Assembly (NCBI GenBank): GCA_964036275.1
Contig: OZ038436.1
Coordinates: forward strand, 9,640,147 to 9,704,146
DNA from: Litoditis marina
Lineage: Eukaryota; Nematoda; Chromadorea; Rhabditida; Rhabditidae
Length of the DNA: 64,000 bases
Direction of reading: 5' to 3'
Each line of letters opens with the position of its first letter. Positions within the stretch are counted from its first letter, which is position 1. The position numbers and the translations under genes were made by a program. The notes under the pieces are model-generated. The model had not been told where the DNA came from and did not search any database. It saw only the letters and a list, made by a program, of their open reading frames with translations. This document shows, one piece after another, positions 10,843 to 21,111 of the stretch.

Positions 10843-12160
10843 TCAAACTCTATCCGAAGGAACTGCGAATTCGAAAGTTGACATCAGAGAGATAATGCCT
10901 CTTCCAAACTGAATCACGAATACTCCCAAAATTATGACCTACTTACCATCTGACTTGAAACAATCGGAGCAAATTTTTTTTCTAGGAAAAATAACACAAT
11001 CTCTTATTGCCATCCCTGGAATATCAACAGAGAGAAACACTGAACAACAGTACCTGAAACCCATTGTTGCAAATCTTCGATATATGCGAAAATAGTGTGC
11101 TCTATGGGCAGAAGCGAGAGTTCCGAATGAGAAACAAAACCATTCATCAGAGAGTTGAGAGAACCGAGTTCAGCCTGGAAGTATATATTTATTAAATCCT
11201 AAGTAAACCTACCAAGATCATAGTTGAACAAATTACCAAGATCATAGTTTATCAACTGTGAATTTCTCTACAGAAAACACACCAAAACAAAGTGTCGGAA
11301 AAGTATACGATGAACAATTGATAAGTTTGAAATCATAAGGCTATTTCTCCGGCTCTCAGAGAAACAAAATATTCTCTTTCCGATGTAAGAAAAAAGAAAT
11401 TAAAATCTTGTAAGAAGAAAAAATTGTAATGTTCCTCACTGTTAAAACAGAGACAGTTTCTTGACGGACCTGAGAATGAGTATTGCCACTATTCTCTCTC
11501 TTTTCACAAAACTATTCTTAGAAAAGACTACTTTACGGCAATATCTACTAGTATAGTTAAGAGTAAAAGATGCACCCGAAAGCTAGAGTTCAGGTTAGTT
11601 CGAAGTCAGTTATATTTCACCAAACAAAACAACTAAATGTCGGACCCCAAGGTTGCTCAACACAGCACAGAAAAAGTTGTTTTAATTTGTTTAAAGGGAC
11701 CGTACCACTACAATTTTCGAGTAGAAAATAAAATGAAAAGATAGGAGTTACTGTAAAGTAGCAATCCAAGATGCAATTACCATTCAGGACATCTTGGAAA
11801 ATCTGTGCGCAGGTGAACTAGGCGGTGTATGTACGGACGCGTAGCAAGAGTCACATTTTTTTCTCAAAACACAGAGCAGAAAAGGAAGCTGACACCTACT
11901 GAGTGATTGTGGTTTTCCAAGTTAACCAGATTGGTTAATCAGAAAGGTACGGACCCTTTCAATGAGCAAAAACTGATCTGAGAGAAAAGTGAAGACAGAA
12001 AAACTAATATACCAGAGAACAGCTTCCGACGACGGGAACCCCAACAACATCTACTGTAAGGGCATCAGGGAGGGGCAGTGAAGATTCATCTCTCGCGATC
12101 TAAGCATCCGCGAACAGTACAATTCAGGCATCGACAGCAACCATCGCCATGATAACTGAG
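10843..12160 (-). pseudogene. Gene copy A, exons 1-4 (degenerate paralogue of copy B)
   Basis: Minus-strand exons 12099-12013, 11469-11440 and 11174-11054 match copy B exons 2-4 in phase and splice sites; 10862-10843 matches the short last exon. Exon 4 is well kept (EHTIFAYIEDLQQWVS). Damage: the exon-1 equivalent (about 12150-12100) has two in-frame stops, and exon 3 has lost 39 nt (13 codons, in frame). In copy A the exon-1 and exon-2 sequences are contiguous, whereas copy B has a 291-nt intron there. The LTR element separates exon 4 from the terminal exon at 1328-1183. Best read as a pseudogene; a shortened product from a different start cannot be excluded. Confidence 0.55.
11691..11962. 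mobile_element. ~270-bp inverted-repeat element in copy A intron
   Basis: TTAAAGGGACCGTACC at the left pairs with GGTACGGACCCTTTCAA at the right (one internal mismatch). Copy B lacks the sequence at the matching intron, which fits a MITE-like insertion after the duplication. No target duplication is clear. Confidence 0.45.
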
Positions 12161-12418
12161 AATAGAAACAGGTTAAAATTAGAAAAAGAAATAGGACGAA
12201 AAGGTAGAAAGACAGAGTCAACAAGCAGAAAAACATAGACAGACGGAGAGGAATATGAAAACAAGGATAAAATGGAATGACACACTGATCTGAGGCAGTT
12301 GGAGCATGAGTGAACTGACTAAGAGTCAAATCGCAAAAAGGAAAAGAGGCGGAGCTGACCTACAAAGGACAACAAAGTACAAGGTGTCAAAAACAAATTA
12401 TAGATAAGGAATGAGAGA

Positions 12419-12421
<3 letters not shown>

Positions 12422-12507
<86 letters not shown>
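12422..12507 (+). repeat. (GA)n microsatellite
   Basis: An almost pure 86-nt GA run upstream of copy A that is absent from copy B. From 12600 to about 13600 alignment with the upstream region of copy B fades, and I see no exon. Confidence 0.95.
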
Positions 12508-12508
<1 letters not shown>

Positions 12509-13639
12509 CAAGGAGTGACAGAAAGAGAAAGCAACACGAAATAGTGATGAGAAAGAGATAAAGTTCATGTTCATTGAGAAACTGAGAAGGGGACCATAAA
12601 ATGTGTTGAAACTAGAAGACACTAATAATTGAAGTTTTGCGGAGGATAATGCGGGATATTTTCTTTAATCTTTCAATAAAATCAACGAGATTGAACTATT
12701 CAAATGCACAATTTTTGAGCTATATGATTCTAATAAGGATAATGATCAATTGTTCAACGTCGAGCGAAAACAAGCTCTCAACACACAACACCTGAAAGTA
12801 GGTTAAGGATACTACTCAGGTGTTAATTGTACATTAATAGCTCTCTAATAGACTCTTCAAAGTAAAAAGTAGAGCAAGATGATAAGCCTTAAGTATACCC
12901 TATATTTAATTGTACCGAATGAACTATCCATTTTTTGAGATAGAGGATTCGAAAAATATTCAGATTCAGTACCGAATGAACTATCTGAATTTACAATAAC
13001 GTACCGTTCAGCGTTTTCCAAGATTCACGAGGGAACTGGGTAACACCGAAAGGAAATACTCATGTTACCAAAATTCACCTCAACTTACCACATATTCAGA
13101 AACAGCAGAATATTCTGTTTAATGCTTTACCCATTTTACACTCTGACTCAGCTGGAGTTTCAACTTCGATAGGAATGATTTTGAGAAGTCTTTCAGTAGA
13201 AGGCAACATCAAATTTCGATCGAAACAAACACAATGAGAAATCAGAAAGCTGGACGGAAAACCTAGGCACTGAAGACGGAAAAAAGCTGGTTCCTTGGAG
13301 GAAAACGGAAAAAAAAGCTAAACTACTCCAAGAGGCAGAAATTCACTTGGCAGTTTCAACCGCCATCAAAATATGAATAGTTATCGGAATAATAGCATTA
13401 TTAGTTTACATTTGCTATCAATATGTAATATCTGTCTTTCTCCTTTCTGTACATGTTCATACGATTAGTTTCATAGTAAGAAGTTGTAGAAAAAAGAAAC
13501 CGGAGCACACTGTAGTCTTGAGAAGACAACGTCAGTTACAAGCAAAACGACGAAGAATAAAAACTCCAGCAAAGAAAATAAGGGACAAAAACTAGTTGAT
13601 GAAAAAAACACCTACCACATGTAGGATAACCAAAACTAC

Positions 13640-13860
13640 TACTTAACTTTACCTACTTACTTTACTTTACTTTACTCTACTTCACTTTACTTCACTTCCT
13701 TACTCACTTACTTACAACTATACTTACTTAACAAAGAAGTTTTTAACTTTTACTTTTCACTTTACTTACTTTTTACTTTACTTACAAACAAGTTTTTAAC
13801 TTTTACTTTTCACTTTACTTGTTTTTTACTTTACTTACAATTAGATTTTCAACTTTTTTA
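13640..13860. repeat. TTTACT-type low-complexity repeat
   Basis: Irregular repeats of ACTT/TTTAC, then a ~56-bp unit (AACTTTTACTTTTCAC start) twice in tandem at about 13744-13850. No coding potential. Confidence 0.8.
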
Positions 13861-14047
13861 CCGATAGCTGTGCTCACTACCTGTACTCTTCTGATTTTCT
13901 TCTGGAGTTTGCTGAAATTTCACTGATTTCTGCTTTTGCTGTCCCCATAAATACTTGCTTGCACGTGAATAAATTGAGCAACTAAATAACAGTTTCGTTC
14001 AAACATAAGAAGCACATAAAAAAATACTTTATTCATTATCATTATTA

Positions 14048-14247
14048 NNNNNNNNNNNNNNNNNNNNNNNNNNNNNNNNNNNNNNNNNNNNNNNNNNNNN
14101 NNNNNNNNNNNNNNNNNNNNNNNNNNNNNNNNNNNNNNNNNNNNNNNNNNNNNNNNNNNNNNNNNNNNNNNNNNNNNNNNNNNNNNNNNNNNNNNNNNNN
14201 NNNNNNNNNNNNNNNNNNNNNNNNNNNNNNNNNNNNNNNNNNNNNNN
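14048..14247. other. Assembly gap (200 N)
   Basis: Exactly 200 N; real length unknown. The left LTR of the BEL element probably lies in or beyond it. Just left of the gap, ATACTTTATTCATTATCAT (14023-14041) resembles the 3' end of the receptor gene at 22776, so a related 3' end may be hidden here. Confidence 0.95.
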
Positions 14248-15178
14248 TAGCACTGGAACAGAGTGAGGGTTGTCCTCTGTGTGCCCATGGTACTAACGAG
14301 TTTATTTATGTAAGTGTTTAATTTTCCATTCAATTAGTAGTGTATGTAACTGTAGAATGAAGTGAGGGAACTTCAAGCGTTGTAAGGGGCAATTATGGAG
14401 AGAAGGGACCTCCAGATAGTTTTAGTCGTGAAGTTGTGTTCGTTGTGATGATTAATATTGAATTAGGAAGAGGAATGGGACCTCCTAATTGTATAGTTCT
14501 ATTTTGTAATGATAGTGATGATAGATAGTAGAATAGGAACATGTTCTGAGGCAAACAACGTGACCTGTGAAACAAATCGTGATATTGGGAAAATACTAGT
14601 TCTTGGGATATTGGACTAGTTCAACGGAAGGGTGACCACGATAATCTGAACTGAATTTCTCTGTGCATAAACATGACTGTTCGACACTGATTCTTCACCG
14701 GCCAAGCCTACAATCGTCGTCATCGCCCCTGGTACCTCGATAGCAAGGATAATTGGTGTATCTTCAATAATATTGTTGTCGTTACTAATGAAGCATTCTA
14801 TTGTTCAAAATATCAGAAGGAAGTAAAAAGTGTTTGGTTAGCATACGAACATTTTACTTCTTTTGCATTAGTCAATGATTATTCTGTTGCGAGGTATCCT
14901 TGTCGGGTAAATATTGTAGGAATGGGTCGTGTGTGTATCGTAATTCGTATGTACAATCTTGATACGGTAATTCGACCTGGAACCTTGTTTGGACCGTATC
15001 TCGTTGAGTCGCGGGCAGTCGCGTCGCGGTTTGCCTGAGATATCTTGAAGGGAAATTTAAAGGGTACGGTAGTTTGGTGACTATTTTTTGGTGAGAATTT
15101 TAGGATCATCCTAAATTGGAAGGAGACCATTCTACATTGTGAACTACAGTGAACAGGTGAATAAGCTAAGCAGGAGTG

Positions 15179-16786
15179 ATGACATCTATACCTTCCTTCA
15201 AAGGTTCTATGACTAATGCTAATAATAAGCTGAAGAAGTTGACATTGTCTTGCAATGAGAGATTCAAGGATGACATTGAGTGTGATGAGGATAATGTGAT
15301 GCCAAGTCAAACGCTTAGGAAACTTCGTCTGACAATTGAAAAGCACGAAACGCTAATTACATCTGCTATTGAGAACTTGAAGGATAGATGCGAGAATGCG
15401 GGAGCATATGCCCAACAATTAGGTGATCAGGAAACTAGGGTGGAAGCTGAGAGTGCGATAGCTGAGCATGGGAATGAGTTGGACTATATGGGTACTATTG
15501 AGAATGCACATGAGAGTCTAATACTTCTCAAAGTAAGGAAGTTGGAATTAAGCTACGCTATGGAACTCTGTGAGCAGAAGACGAGATCCTTGATTGCAAC
15601 CACTAGGACTGACCGTGATGATGTGGAGCCAACTACGGCATCTACTGTAGGTGACTCGGCAGGTATCGGAAGGCGTAGATCGTCGACCGGTATCAGCGTA
15701 CGTATCCCATCTATCGAATTGAAGTCGTTTTCTGGTGATCCGAATCAGTATGATTCATTCTGGACCGTATTTAAGGCTGCTATACATGAGAACCATGACT
15801 TGACTGATATTGATCGTATGTTACATTTGAAGTCTCTAGTGAAAGGTGAAGCTGCTCAAATTATTGATCCTCTTGAACTGTGTGCGGGCAATTATAAAGT
15901 AGCATGTGACTTGTTGGCAGACCGATATGACAGACCTAGTGAAGTGAAAAAGAATCTGATAAGGAAACTGTCGGCAGTGCCCAAAGCTACATCGCAAGTT
16001 TCGTCGTTGAGATCTACTTTTATTCAAGTTCGTGGTATTATGACTCAGCTGGCACAGTATGAGAACTATGAGGATGCAACATCTACACAGGAACTGATCA
16101 AGGAAAAGTTTCCGAGTAGTGTCATCAGGGATTTGGCTAAGCGTGAATTTCAGGATGGTAATGACTGGAAAGTGACCCAGTTGCTGACCAATTTGGACGA
16201 AATTGTACGCGAAGAGGAAGCGGTGGAAGCTGCTGAACCTTCGAGAGTGACAACCACCACACTTGCTGCTGTTGTTCCGAATTCAGATTCATACAAAAAG
16301 GGTAACGGAAAGGGAGTTAGTAAGAATTGTTATTTTTGTCCGAAGGGTGGTCATTCTTCAGAGCAATGTTGGAGTGTGAGTGATACCAGGGATAGAAGGG
16401 ATATAGTGAGTAGAAATAGGTTGTGCTTCAAGTGTTTGAAACCGGGACACATGGCTTATCAGTGCGATCATCCCAACTGTGATTGCTGCAATCGGGCACA
16501 CAATCGTGCTTTGTGTAAACAGTTTGTTGAGATGTATGTTTCTGTGCCTAAGAAGGGTAATAAGGGAGCAAAAAGTAACAACTACCAAGGGATGCAACAG
16601 TATTGGGGTCAGGGGAATGTAAACGGATTTGTGCCCAATATGCCATACGGAAACGGATTCGCTCCCAACGGAAATTTCAATTGGCAACAGCCACAGGTTC
16701 AGTTTACTGGTAATGTCAATTCGGGAAACGCTGCATCACAGCAATCTCCTTTTCGGCCTGTCCCAACACAGACTCACAAAAGGTAG
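15179..16786 (+). CDS. gag: BEL/Pao Gag polyprotein with two zinc knuckles
   Basis: A 535-residue Gag. The first ATG is at 15179; the GTG one codon earlier is not needed. The N-terminal part is helical and charged. The central region (FSGDPNQYDSFWTVFKAAIH) matches the DUF1759 type of Gag found in BEL/Pao elements. Two knuckles follow: CYFCPKGGHSSEQC starting at 16328 and CFKCLKPGHMAYQC at 16424, then a Cys-rich CDHPNCDCC extension and a Gly/Asn/Gln-rich tail. It should form the particle core and bind element RNA. The last 73 nt overlap the pol frame and contain the frameshift site. Confidence 0.93.
   Translation: MTSIPSFKGSMTNANNKLKKLTLSCNERFKDDIECDEDNVMPSQTLRKLRLTIEKHETLITSAIENLKDRCENAGAYAQQLGDQETRVEAESAIAEHGNELDYMGTIENAHESLILLKVRKLELSYAMELCEQKTRSLIATTRTDRDDVEPTTASTVGDSAGIGRRRSSTGISVRIPSIELKSFSGDPNQYDSFWTVFKAAIHENHDLTDIDRMLHLKSLVKGEAAQIIDPLELCAGNYKVACDLLADRYDRPSEVKKNLIRKLSAVPKATSQVSSLRSTFIQVRGIMTQLAQYENYEDATSTQELIKEKFPSSVIRDLAKREFQDGNDWKVTQLLTNLDEIVREEEAVEAAEPSRVTTTTLAAVVPNSDSYKKGNGKGVSKNCYFCPKGGHSSEQCWSVSDTRDRRDIVSRNRLCFKCLKPGHMAYQCDHPNCDCCNRAHNRALCKQFVEMYVSVPKKGNKGAKSNNYQGMQQYWGQGNVNGFVPNMPYGNGFAPNGNFNWQQPQVQFTGNVNSGNAASQQSPFRPVPTQTHKR
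16723..16783 (+). promoter_or_regulatory. -1 ribosomal frameshift site G GGA AAC
   Basis: GGGAAAC at 16723-16729 sits in the Gag reading frame as G GGA AAC, a canonical X XXY YYZ slippery heptamer. The pol frame is open from 16714, so slipping back one base leads straight into pol. Downstream, CCTTTT (16747-16752) can pair with AAAAGG (16778-16783), enclosing a smaller CTGT/ACAG stem, as expected of a stimulatory structure. Confidence 0.7.
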
Positions 16787-19700
16787 AGATTGTTTCGGAA
16801 AGTGCTTCTGTGAATACTGTTATTTCTTCAAATGTATCAGTAACAGATAATATTTCGATTAGTAGTGACGTAGTGATCTCATCCAATTCCTCTGATCTAG
16901 TTCTGGTTGATAGTGAGTCTGATGTTGTAAATGTGTTTAATTCAGTGACAGTTCAACATGGATCACCATTACTCATGACAGCTACAGCTGTAGCTATCAA
17001 TCCTGAGAATGGTCGTGAATGTGAAGTAGTGATTCTTTTTGATACTGGTTCTCAAGCATCTTTCATCAAGAGTAACGTAACGGAGAGAATGGGATTAGTT
17101 GCAGTCGAATCGAAAAAGTTGACTGTAGTGGGTATAGGAGGACATCATAGTAGAGTTGATTCAGAGTTAGTGAACTTGCAGCTGATGAACGATCATGGAC
17201 ATTTTGTGGACGTGAAATGTTTGACACAGGACTCTATCACTTCAGCATACCAGATTGAGTCATTGTCTAAAACTGACGGAGCGGCTATGAAACAATGCTA
17301 TGGTGAATATAAGTGTGATGGTACTAGGACAGTTGATCCAGATATACTAATTGGAATTGATCAGTTCTGGAGTTTAGTTGATTTGAATCGACCGAGTATC
17401 AAGTTGCCGTCTGGTTTGATAGCAATTTCTACTCTGTTTGGACCCGTAGTTTCTGGTGTGAAAACTGATCATGAATATTCTGACTATGCTAGGGTTAATT
17501 CGGTCGCTCTAGACTATGAAAATGTTTGGAATTTCGAAGCTATTGGTATTGCGGACGACCCTGATCCTTTACTGGATCAGAAAGTCGATGAGAAAGTGAT
17601 TGAATTCTTCAAGGACACATTTGTTGAGATTGACGGTTACTCTTGCGTGCGTTTTCCATACAAGGACGGTCATCCTCGTATTTCTGATAATTATGCATTG
17701 GCAAGGCGTAGATTGGAATCGCTAGTGAGATCGTTAGCTGGTAAACCAGATCTTTTTGACAATTATGACGCAATATTCAGAGAACAACTCGAGAGTGGAA
17801 TACTAGAAGAATGTCCTGAGTCTCCTACGGGACCAGTGACTTTCTACATTCCGCATCAAGTTGTGATCAAGCCTGGAAGTAATACCACCAAAGTGAGAAT
17901 TGTATTGGACGCTTCTGCGCACATGAAAAACGAGATATCATTGAATGAAGCGTTGCATCCAGGGCCTTCTATTCTACCAGATATAACCGGAGTCATTCTG
18001 AGAGCACGTAATCATAGGTTTCTAGTTCTATCGGATATTGAGCGCGCTTTCCACCAAGTGAGGTTGCAGGAATGTGATAGGGATGCGACTAGAATTTTGT
18101 GGATACGCGACCTTGGGAAACCCGTAACGCCTGAGAATATCTGTGAACTTAGGTACACAAGAGTCCCTTTCGGAGTGACATCGTCTCCGTTTTTGCTAGC
18201 AATGACTATCAATCACAAACTTTCTAGTATGGGACCAGTGTCGGGATCTGATTTGACTCGTAACCTCTATGTGGATAACCTTGCGGTTGGGTGTGATTCT
18301 CAGAGCGAGATATTGGAAAGTTATAAGGTTACCAAGCGTATTTTCGATGATATGAGGATGAATTTGAGAGAGTTCTCGTCCAACGCGGTAGAAGTAATTC
18401 AGCAGATTCCGGAGAAAGATAGAGCCAAGGAAATTGTCGACAGTAAACTTCTGGGTATAAAATGGAATACTGAGCAGGACGTTTTGTCAATCGAACCTAA
18501 ACTGAACAGTGAGGTAACAACTAAGAGAGACGTATTGAGTGCCACGTCAAGTACCTTCGATCCACTCGGACTTCTTTCTCCTGTTTTGATTCGAGCAAAA
18601 TTGTTCATGAGTCGACTTTGGAAAGCGAAGAAGGATTGGGATGAGGTACTGGATGCGGATTCCTTGGAAGAATGGAAGAATCTTGTAATGGATATTAACT
18701 TGGCAAAATTGAGAGTACCACGAGGTGTGACAACTAGGGTAAAGGGAGCGCGATATTCATTACTGATTTTTGCGGATGCTTCGGAACAGGCACTTGGGGC
18801 ATGTGCCTATCTGAGAACTACGTATGAAGATGGACCTACCACTTGTAACTTGGTTATGGCTAAAGCAAGAGTGAACCCTTCTGCGAAAGCTTCTATGCCT
18901 AGGTTGGAATTGACTGCAAGTGTAATCGCAGTTCGACTATGTAACTACCTCATCGCTCAATTGGATCTACCCATTTCTCATGTTCATTTGTTTTCTGATT
19001 CTCAAGCTGCCTTATATTGGATTGGTGCGAAACAGAATCTCAAGGTTTTCGTGAGTAACAGAGTGAAGGAAATAAATTCATTTCGAGCTGATTGGACTGA
19101 AAAAGGGATAGAGTCTAGGTTTCTCTATGTTTCCACGGATGAAAATCCAGCTGACTGTATCACGAGAGGATTGGAATCAACAGAATTGGAAGGACATATG
19201 TGGTGGATGGCTCCGGAATGGACTCGAGATGATCCTAGTACTTGGCCTAATGTTGGGATTAGGTTTGAAAAACTTCTCGTGAAAGGGTGTGAGAAAGAGA
19301 TAGTGGTGCGTGTCAATACTGTGATTACCCCGGTTGAAAGTGTTCTCCCGTTTCGAGTGACAGGTTCCTTTGAGAAATTGGTACGTATTACTAGGCTGAT
19401 CCTGCTATTCGTGAAGAAGAAAGTGTTCAATAGGCTAGGTCATGAGAGTAGAGCTAAGTTGACCAAGGCCATACCTGAATTGGGAAACATGTCAAGTGAG
19501 CGAGTAGTACATCAGTTGAAAGCGGCAGAACATGCATTAGTACGTGAGCATCAGCGAGAGATGAAGTTCGATGTCAACATGAGTAAGGTGAATAAGTTGG
19601 ACGTAGTATGTGATGATTTCGGTATTTGGCGGTTTCGAGGTAGAATGGGAAATTCTTCGTTGAGTGAGGACGCTAAATTACCTGCAATTCTATCGAAAGA

Positions 19701-20979
19701 TCATATATTGACAGAGTTGTATGTACGACAAGTTCATGTTGATTGTAAGCATGGGGGAAAAGAGTTAACTTTGAACCTGATTCGGAAATCATATTGGATA
19801 TTTTGCGGGAAAGAGACGGTCAAAAAGATCATATTCCGTTGTGTTCCTTGTAAAAGAATGAATGGGAGACCGTATCAGTACCCAACTACGCCTCAATTAC
19901 CAAGTGAGAGAGTGACCAGAAGTAGACCTTTTGAACATACTGGACTAGATTATGCTGGTCCATTCGTGGTGCAAGTAGAACATTTTGGTACACAGAACGA
20001 GCAAAAGGTGTGGATCCACGTGTACACATGTCTCTCTACCCGTGCGATTCATATTGAGTTAGTTGCTGACAATAGCGTTCTTGAATTTCTTGCGTCTTTA
20101 AGACGTTTCTTCGCTAGAAGAGGAGTTCCGGATACGATTTTGTCTGATAATGCGAAGACGTTTGTACTAGGTGAGAGCGTAGTTAACGAGTGTTTCAGAG
20201 AGAAGTTGAGAGATGTGAGAGTGAATGAATTCGTTACGAAGAAGCGTGTTGACTGGAGATTCATTACTCCGTTGGCACCCTGGAAAGGAGGGGTATATGA
20301 GAGAGTAGTCGGATTGATAAAGTCGTGCCTTTACAAGACCATGCGTAATACGTCTTTGTCGTTCCGTAGGTTTGAGAGCTTGTTGTGCGAAGTGGAACAT
20401 GTAATCAATAGTCGACCACTCACAGCTGTCAGCAGTGACAACGTTGAGTACACCGTGATTACCCCGAATAGCTTGCTGAGTAGTGAATCTTCTTCGTTAT
20501 TGACTCTGATTCAGGTAGATGACAAGGAGGAGGAGTTTAAGATAGGAGCTATAAGTACTCGTGATCAGGCGTTATTATGGATGAGCTCGGCCAATACTCA
20601 ACTAGAAAGGTTTTGGATAGTTTGGCAAGAATCGTATTTGAACGAGTTGAGAGAGAGACAAAAAGCGAAGGGTAGTGCTAACGTACACGCGGCAGCACAA
20701 GTGAGACTAGGTGAGATTGTTTTGGTGATAGACGGTCAAACAAAACGTACTCAATGGAAACTTGGTATCATCGTGGAATTGCATCCAGCTCCGGATAAGT
20801 GTGTGAGGACTGTGTCAGTTAGATCGACCAATGGAAATATAGTGAAAAGGGCGGTGAATCATTTGATTCCCATGGAGCTGAGAGCAGTTGATTTCCCAAA
20901 GGATCCAGCAGAGATAGTTGAGAGAAAGGTATTGCCAGCTCGCAAGGCAAAACAGGTCATAGACTATTGCGAAAATTGA
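16726..20979 (+). CDS. pol: BEL/Pao Pol (protease, RT, RNase H, integrase)
   Basis: About 1,417 codons read after the -1 shift; there is no ATG near the front, so a fusion to Gag is expected. Protease: LFDTGSQASF, with DTG at 17041. RT: LSDIERAFHQV (Asp at 18034) and YVDN at 18268, the BEL variant of YxDD. RNase H region with FADASEQALGA (Asp at 18775), the Pao-type domain. Integrase: zinc finger with HVDCKHGG at 19735 and CVPC at 19849, then Asp 19948 (GLDYAGPF), Asp 20146 (LSDNAKTF) and Glu 20299 (GGVYERVVG), giving a complete DDE triad. The C-terminal ~100 residues resemble DUF5641. No stops or frameshifts: probably functional. Confidence 0.95.
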   Translation, partial: KRCITAISFSACPNTDSQKVEIVSESASVNTVISSNVSVTDNISISSDVVISSNSSDLVLVDSESDVVNVFNSVTVQHGSPLLMTATAVAINPENGRECEVVILFDTGSQASFIKSNVTERMGLVAVESKKLTVVGIGGHHSRVDSELVNLQLMNDHGHFVDVKCLTQDSITSAYQIESLSKTDGAAMKQCYGEYKCDGTRTVDPDILIGIDQFWSLVDLNRPSIKLPSGLIAISTLFGPVVSGVKTDHEYSDYARVNSVALDYENVWNFEAIGIADDPDPLLDQKVDEKVIEFFKDTFVEIDGYSCVRFPYKDGHPRISDNYALARRRLESLVRSLAGKPDLFDNYDAIFREQLESGILEECPESPTGPVTFYIPHQVVIKPGSNTTKVRIVLDASAHMKNEISLNEALHPGPSILPDITGVILRARNHRFLVLSDIERAFHQVRLQECDRDATRILWIRDLGKPVTPENICELRYTRVPFGVTSSPFLLAMTINHKLSSMGPVSGSDLTRNLYVDNLAVGCDSQSEILESYKVTKRIFDDMRMNLREFSSNAVEVIQQIPEKDRAKEIVDSKLLGIKWNTEQDVLSIEPKLNSEVTTKRDVLSATSSTFDPLGLLSPVLIRAKLFMSRLWKAKKDWDEVLDADSLEEWKNLVMDINLAKLRVPRGVTTRVKGARYSLLIFADASEQALGACAYLRTTYEDGPTTCNLVMAKARVNPSAKASMPRLELTASVIAVRLCNYLIAQLDLPISHVHLFSDSQAALYWIGAKQNLKVFVSNRVKEINSFRADWTEKGIESRFLYVSTDENPADCITRGLESTELEGHMWWMAPEWTRDDPSTWPNVGIRFEKLLVKGCEKEIVVRVNTVITPVESVLPFRVTGSFEKLVRITRLILLFVKKKVFNRLGHESRAKLTKAIPELGNMSSERVVHQLKAAEHALVREHQREMKFDVNMSKVNKLDVVCDDFGIWRFRGRMGNSSLSEDAKLPAILSKDHILTELYVRQVHVDCKHGGKELTLNLIRKSYWIFCGKETVKKIIFRCVPCKRMNGRPYQYPTTPQLPSERVTRSRPFEHTGLDYAGPFVVQVEHFGTQNEQKVWIHVYTCLSTRAIHIELVADNSVLEFLASLRRFFARRGVPDTILSDNAKTFVLGESVVNECFREKLRDVRVNEFVTKKRVDWRFITPLAPWKGGVYERVVGLIKSCLYKTMRNTSLSFRRFESLLCEVEHVINSRPLTAVSSDNVEYTVITPNSLLSSESSSLLTLIQVDDKEEEFKIGAISTRDQALLWMSSANTQLERFWIVWQESYLNELRERQKAKGSANVHAAAQVRLGEIVLVIDGQTKRTQWKLGIIVELHPAPDKCVRTVSVRSTNGNIVKRAVNHLIPMELRAVDFPKDPAEIVERKVLPARKAKQVIDYCEN

Positions 20980-21111
20980 GTGAATATGTGAAAAAGAGAG
21001 AGAGAGTGAAGTAAAGTTATAAAATATTATTTTGTGTGAGAAAGAGGAAGCGGTGAAGGAGTGAGTTGTATATAGTTGTAATATTTTATTATTGATAAAA
21101 TCGTTCAGGAC

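Noticed and set aside
13920..14333. Open frames running through the N gap
   Set aside because: They exist only because N codons are not stops.
16810..20979. Pol starting at a GTG at 16810
   Set aside because: The frame is open from 16714 and a slippery heptamer in the overlap explains expression better.
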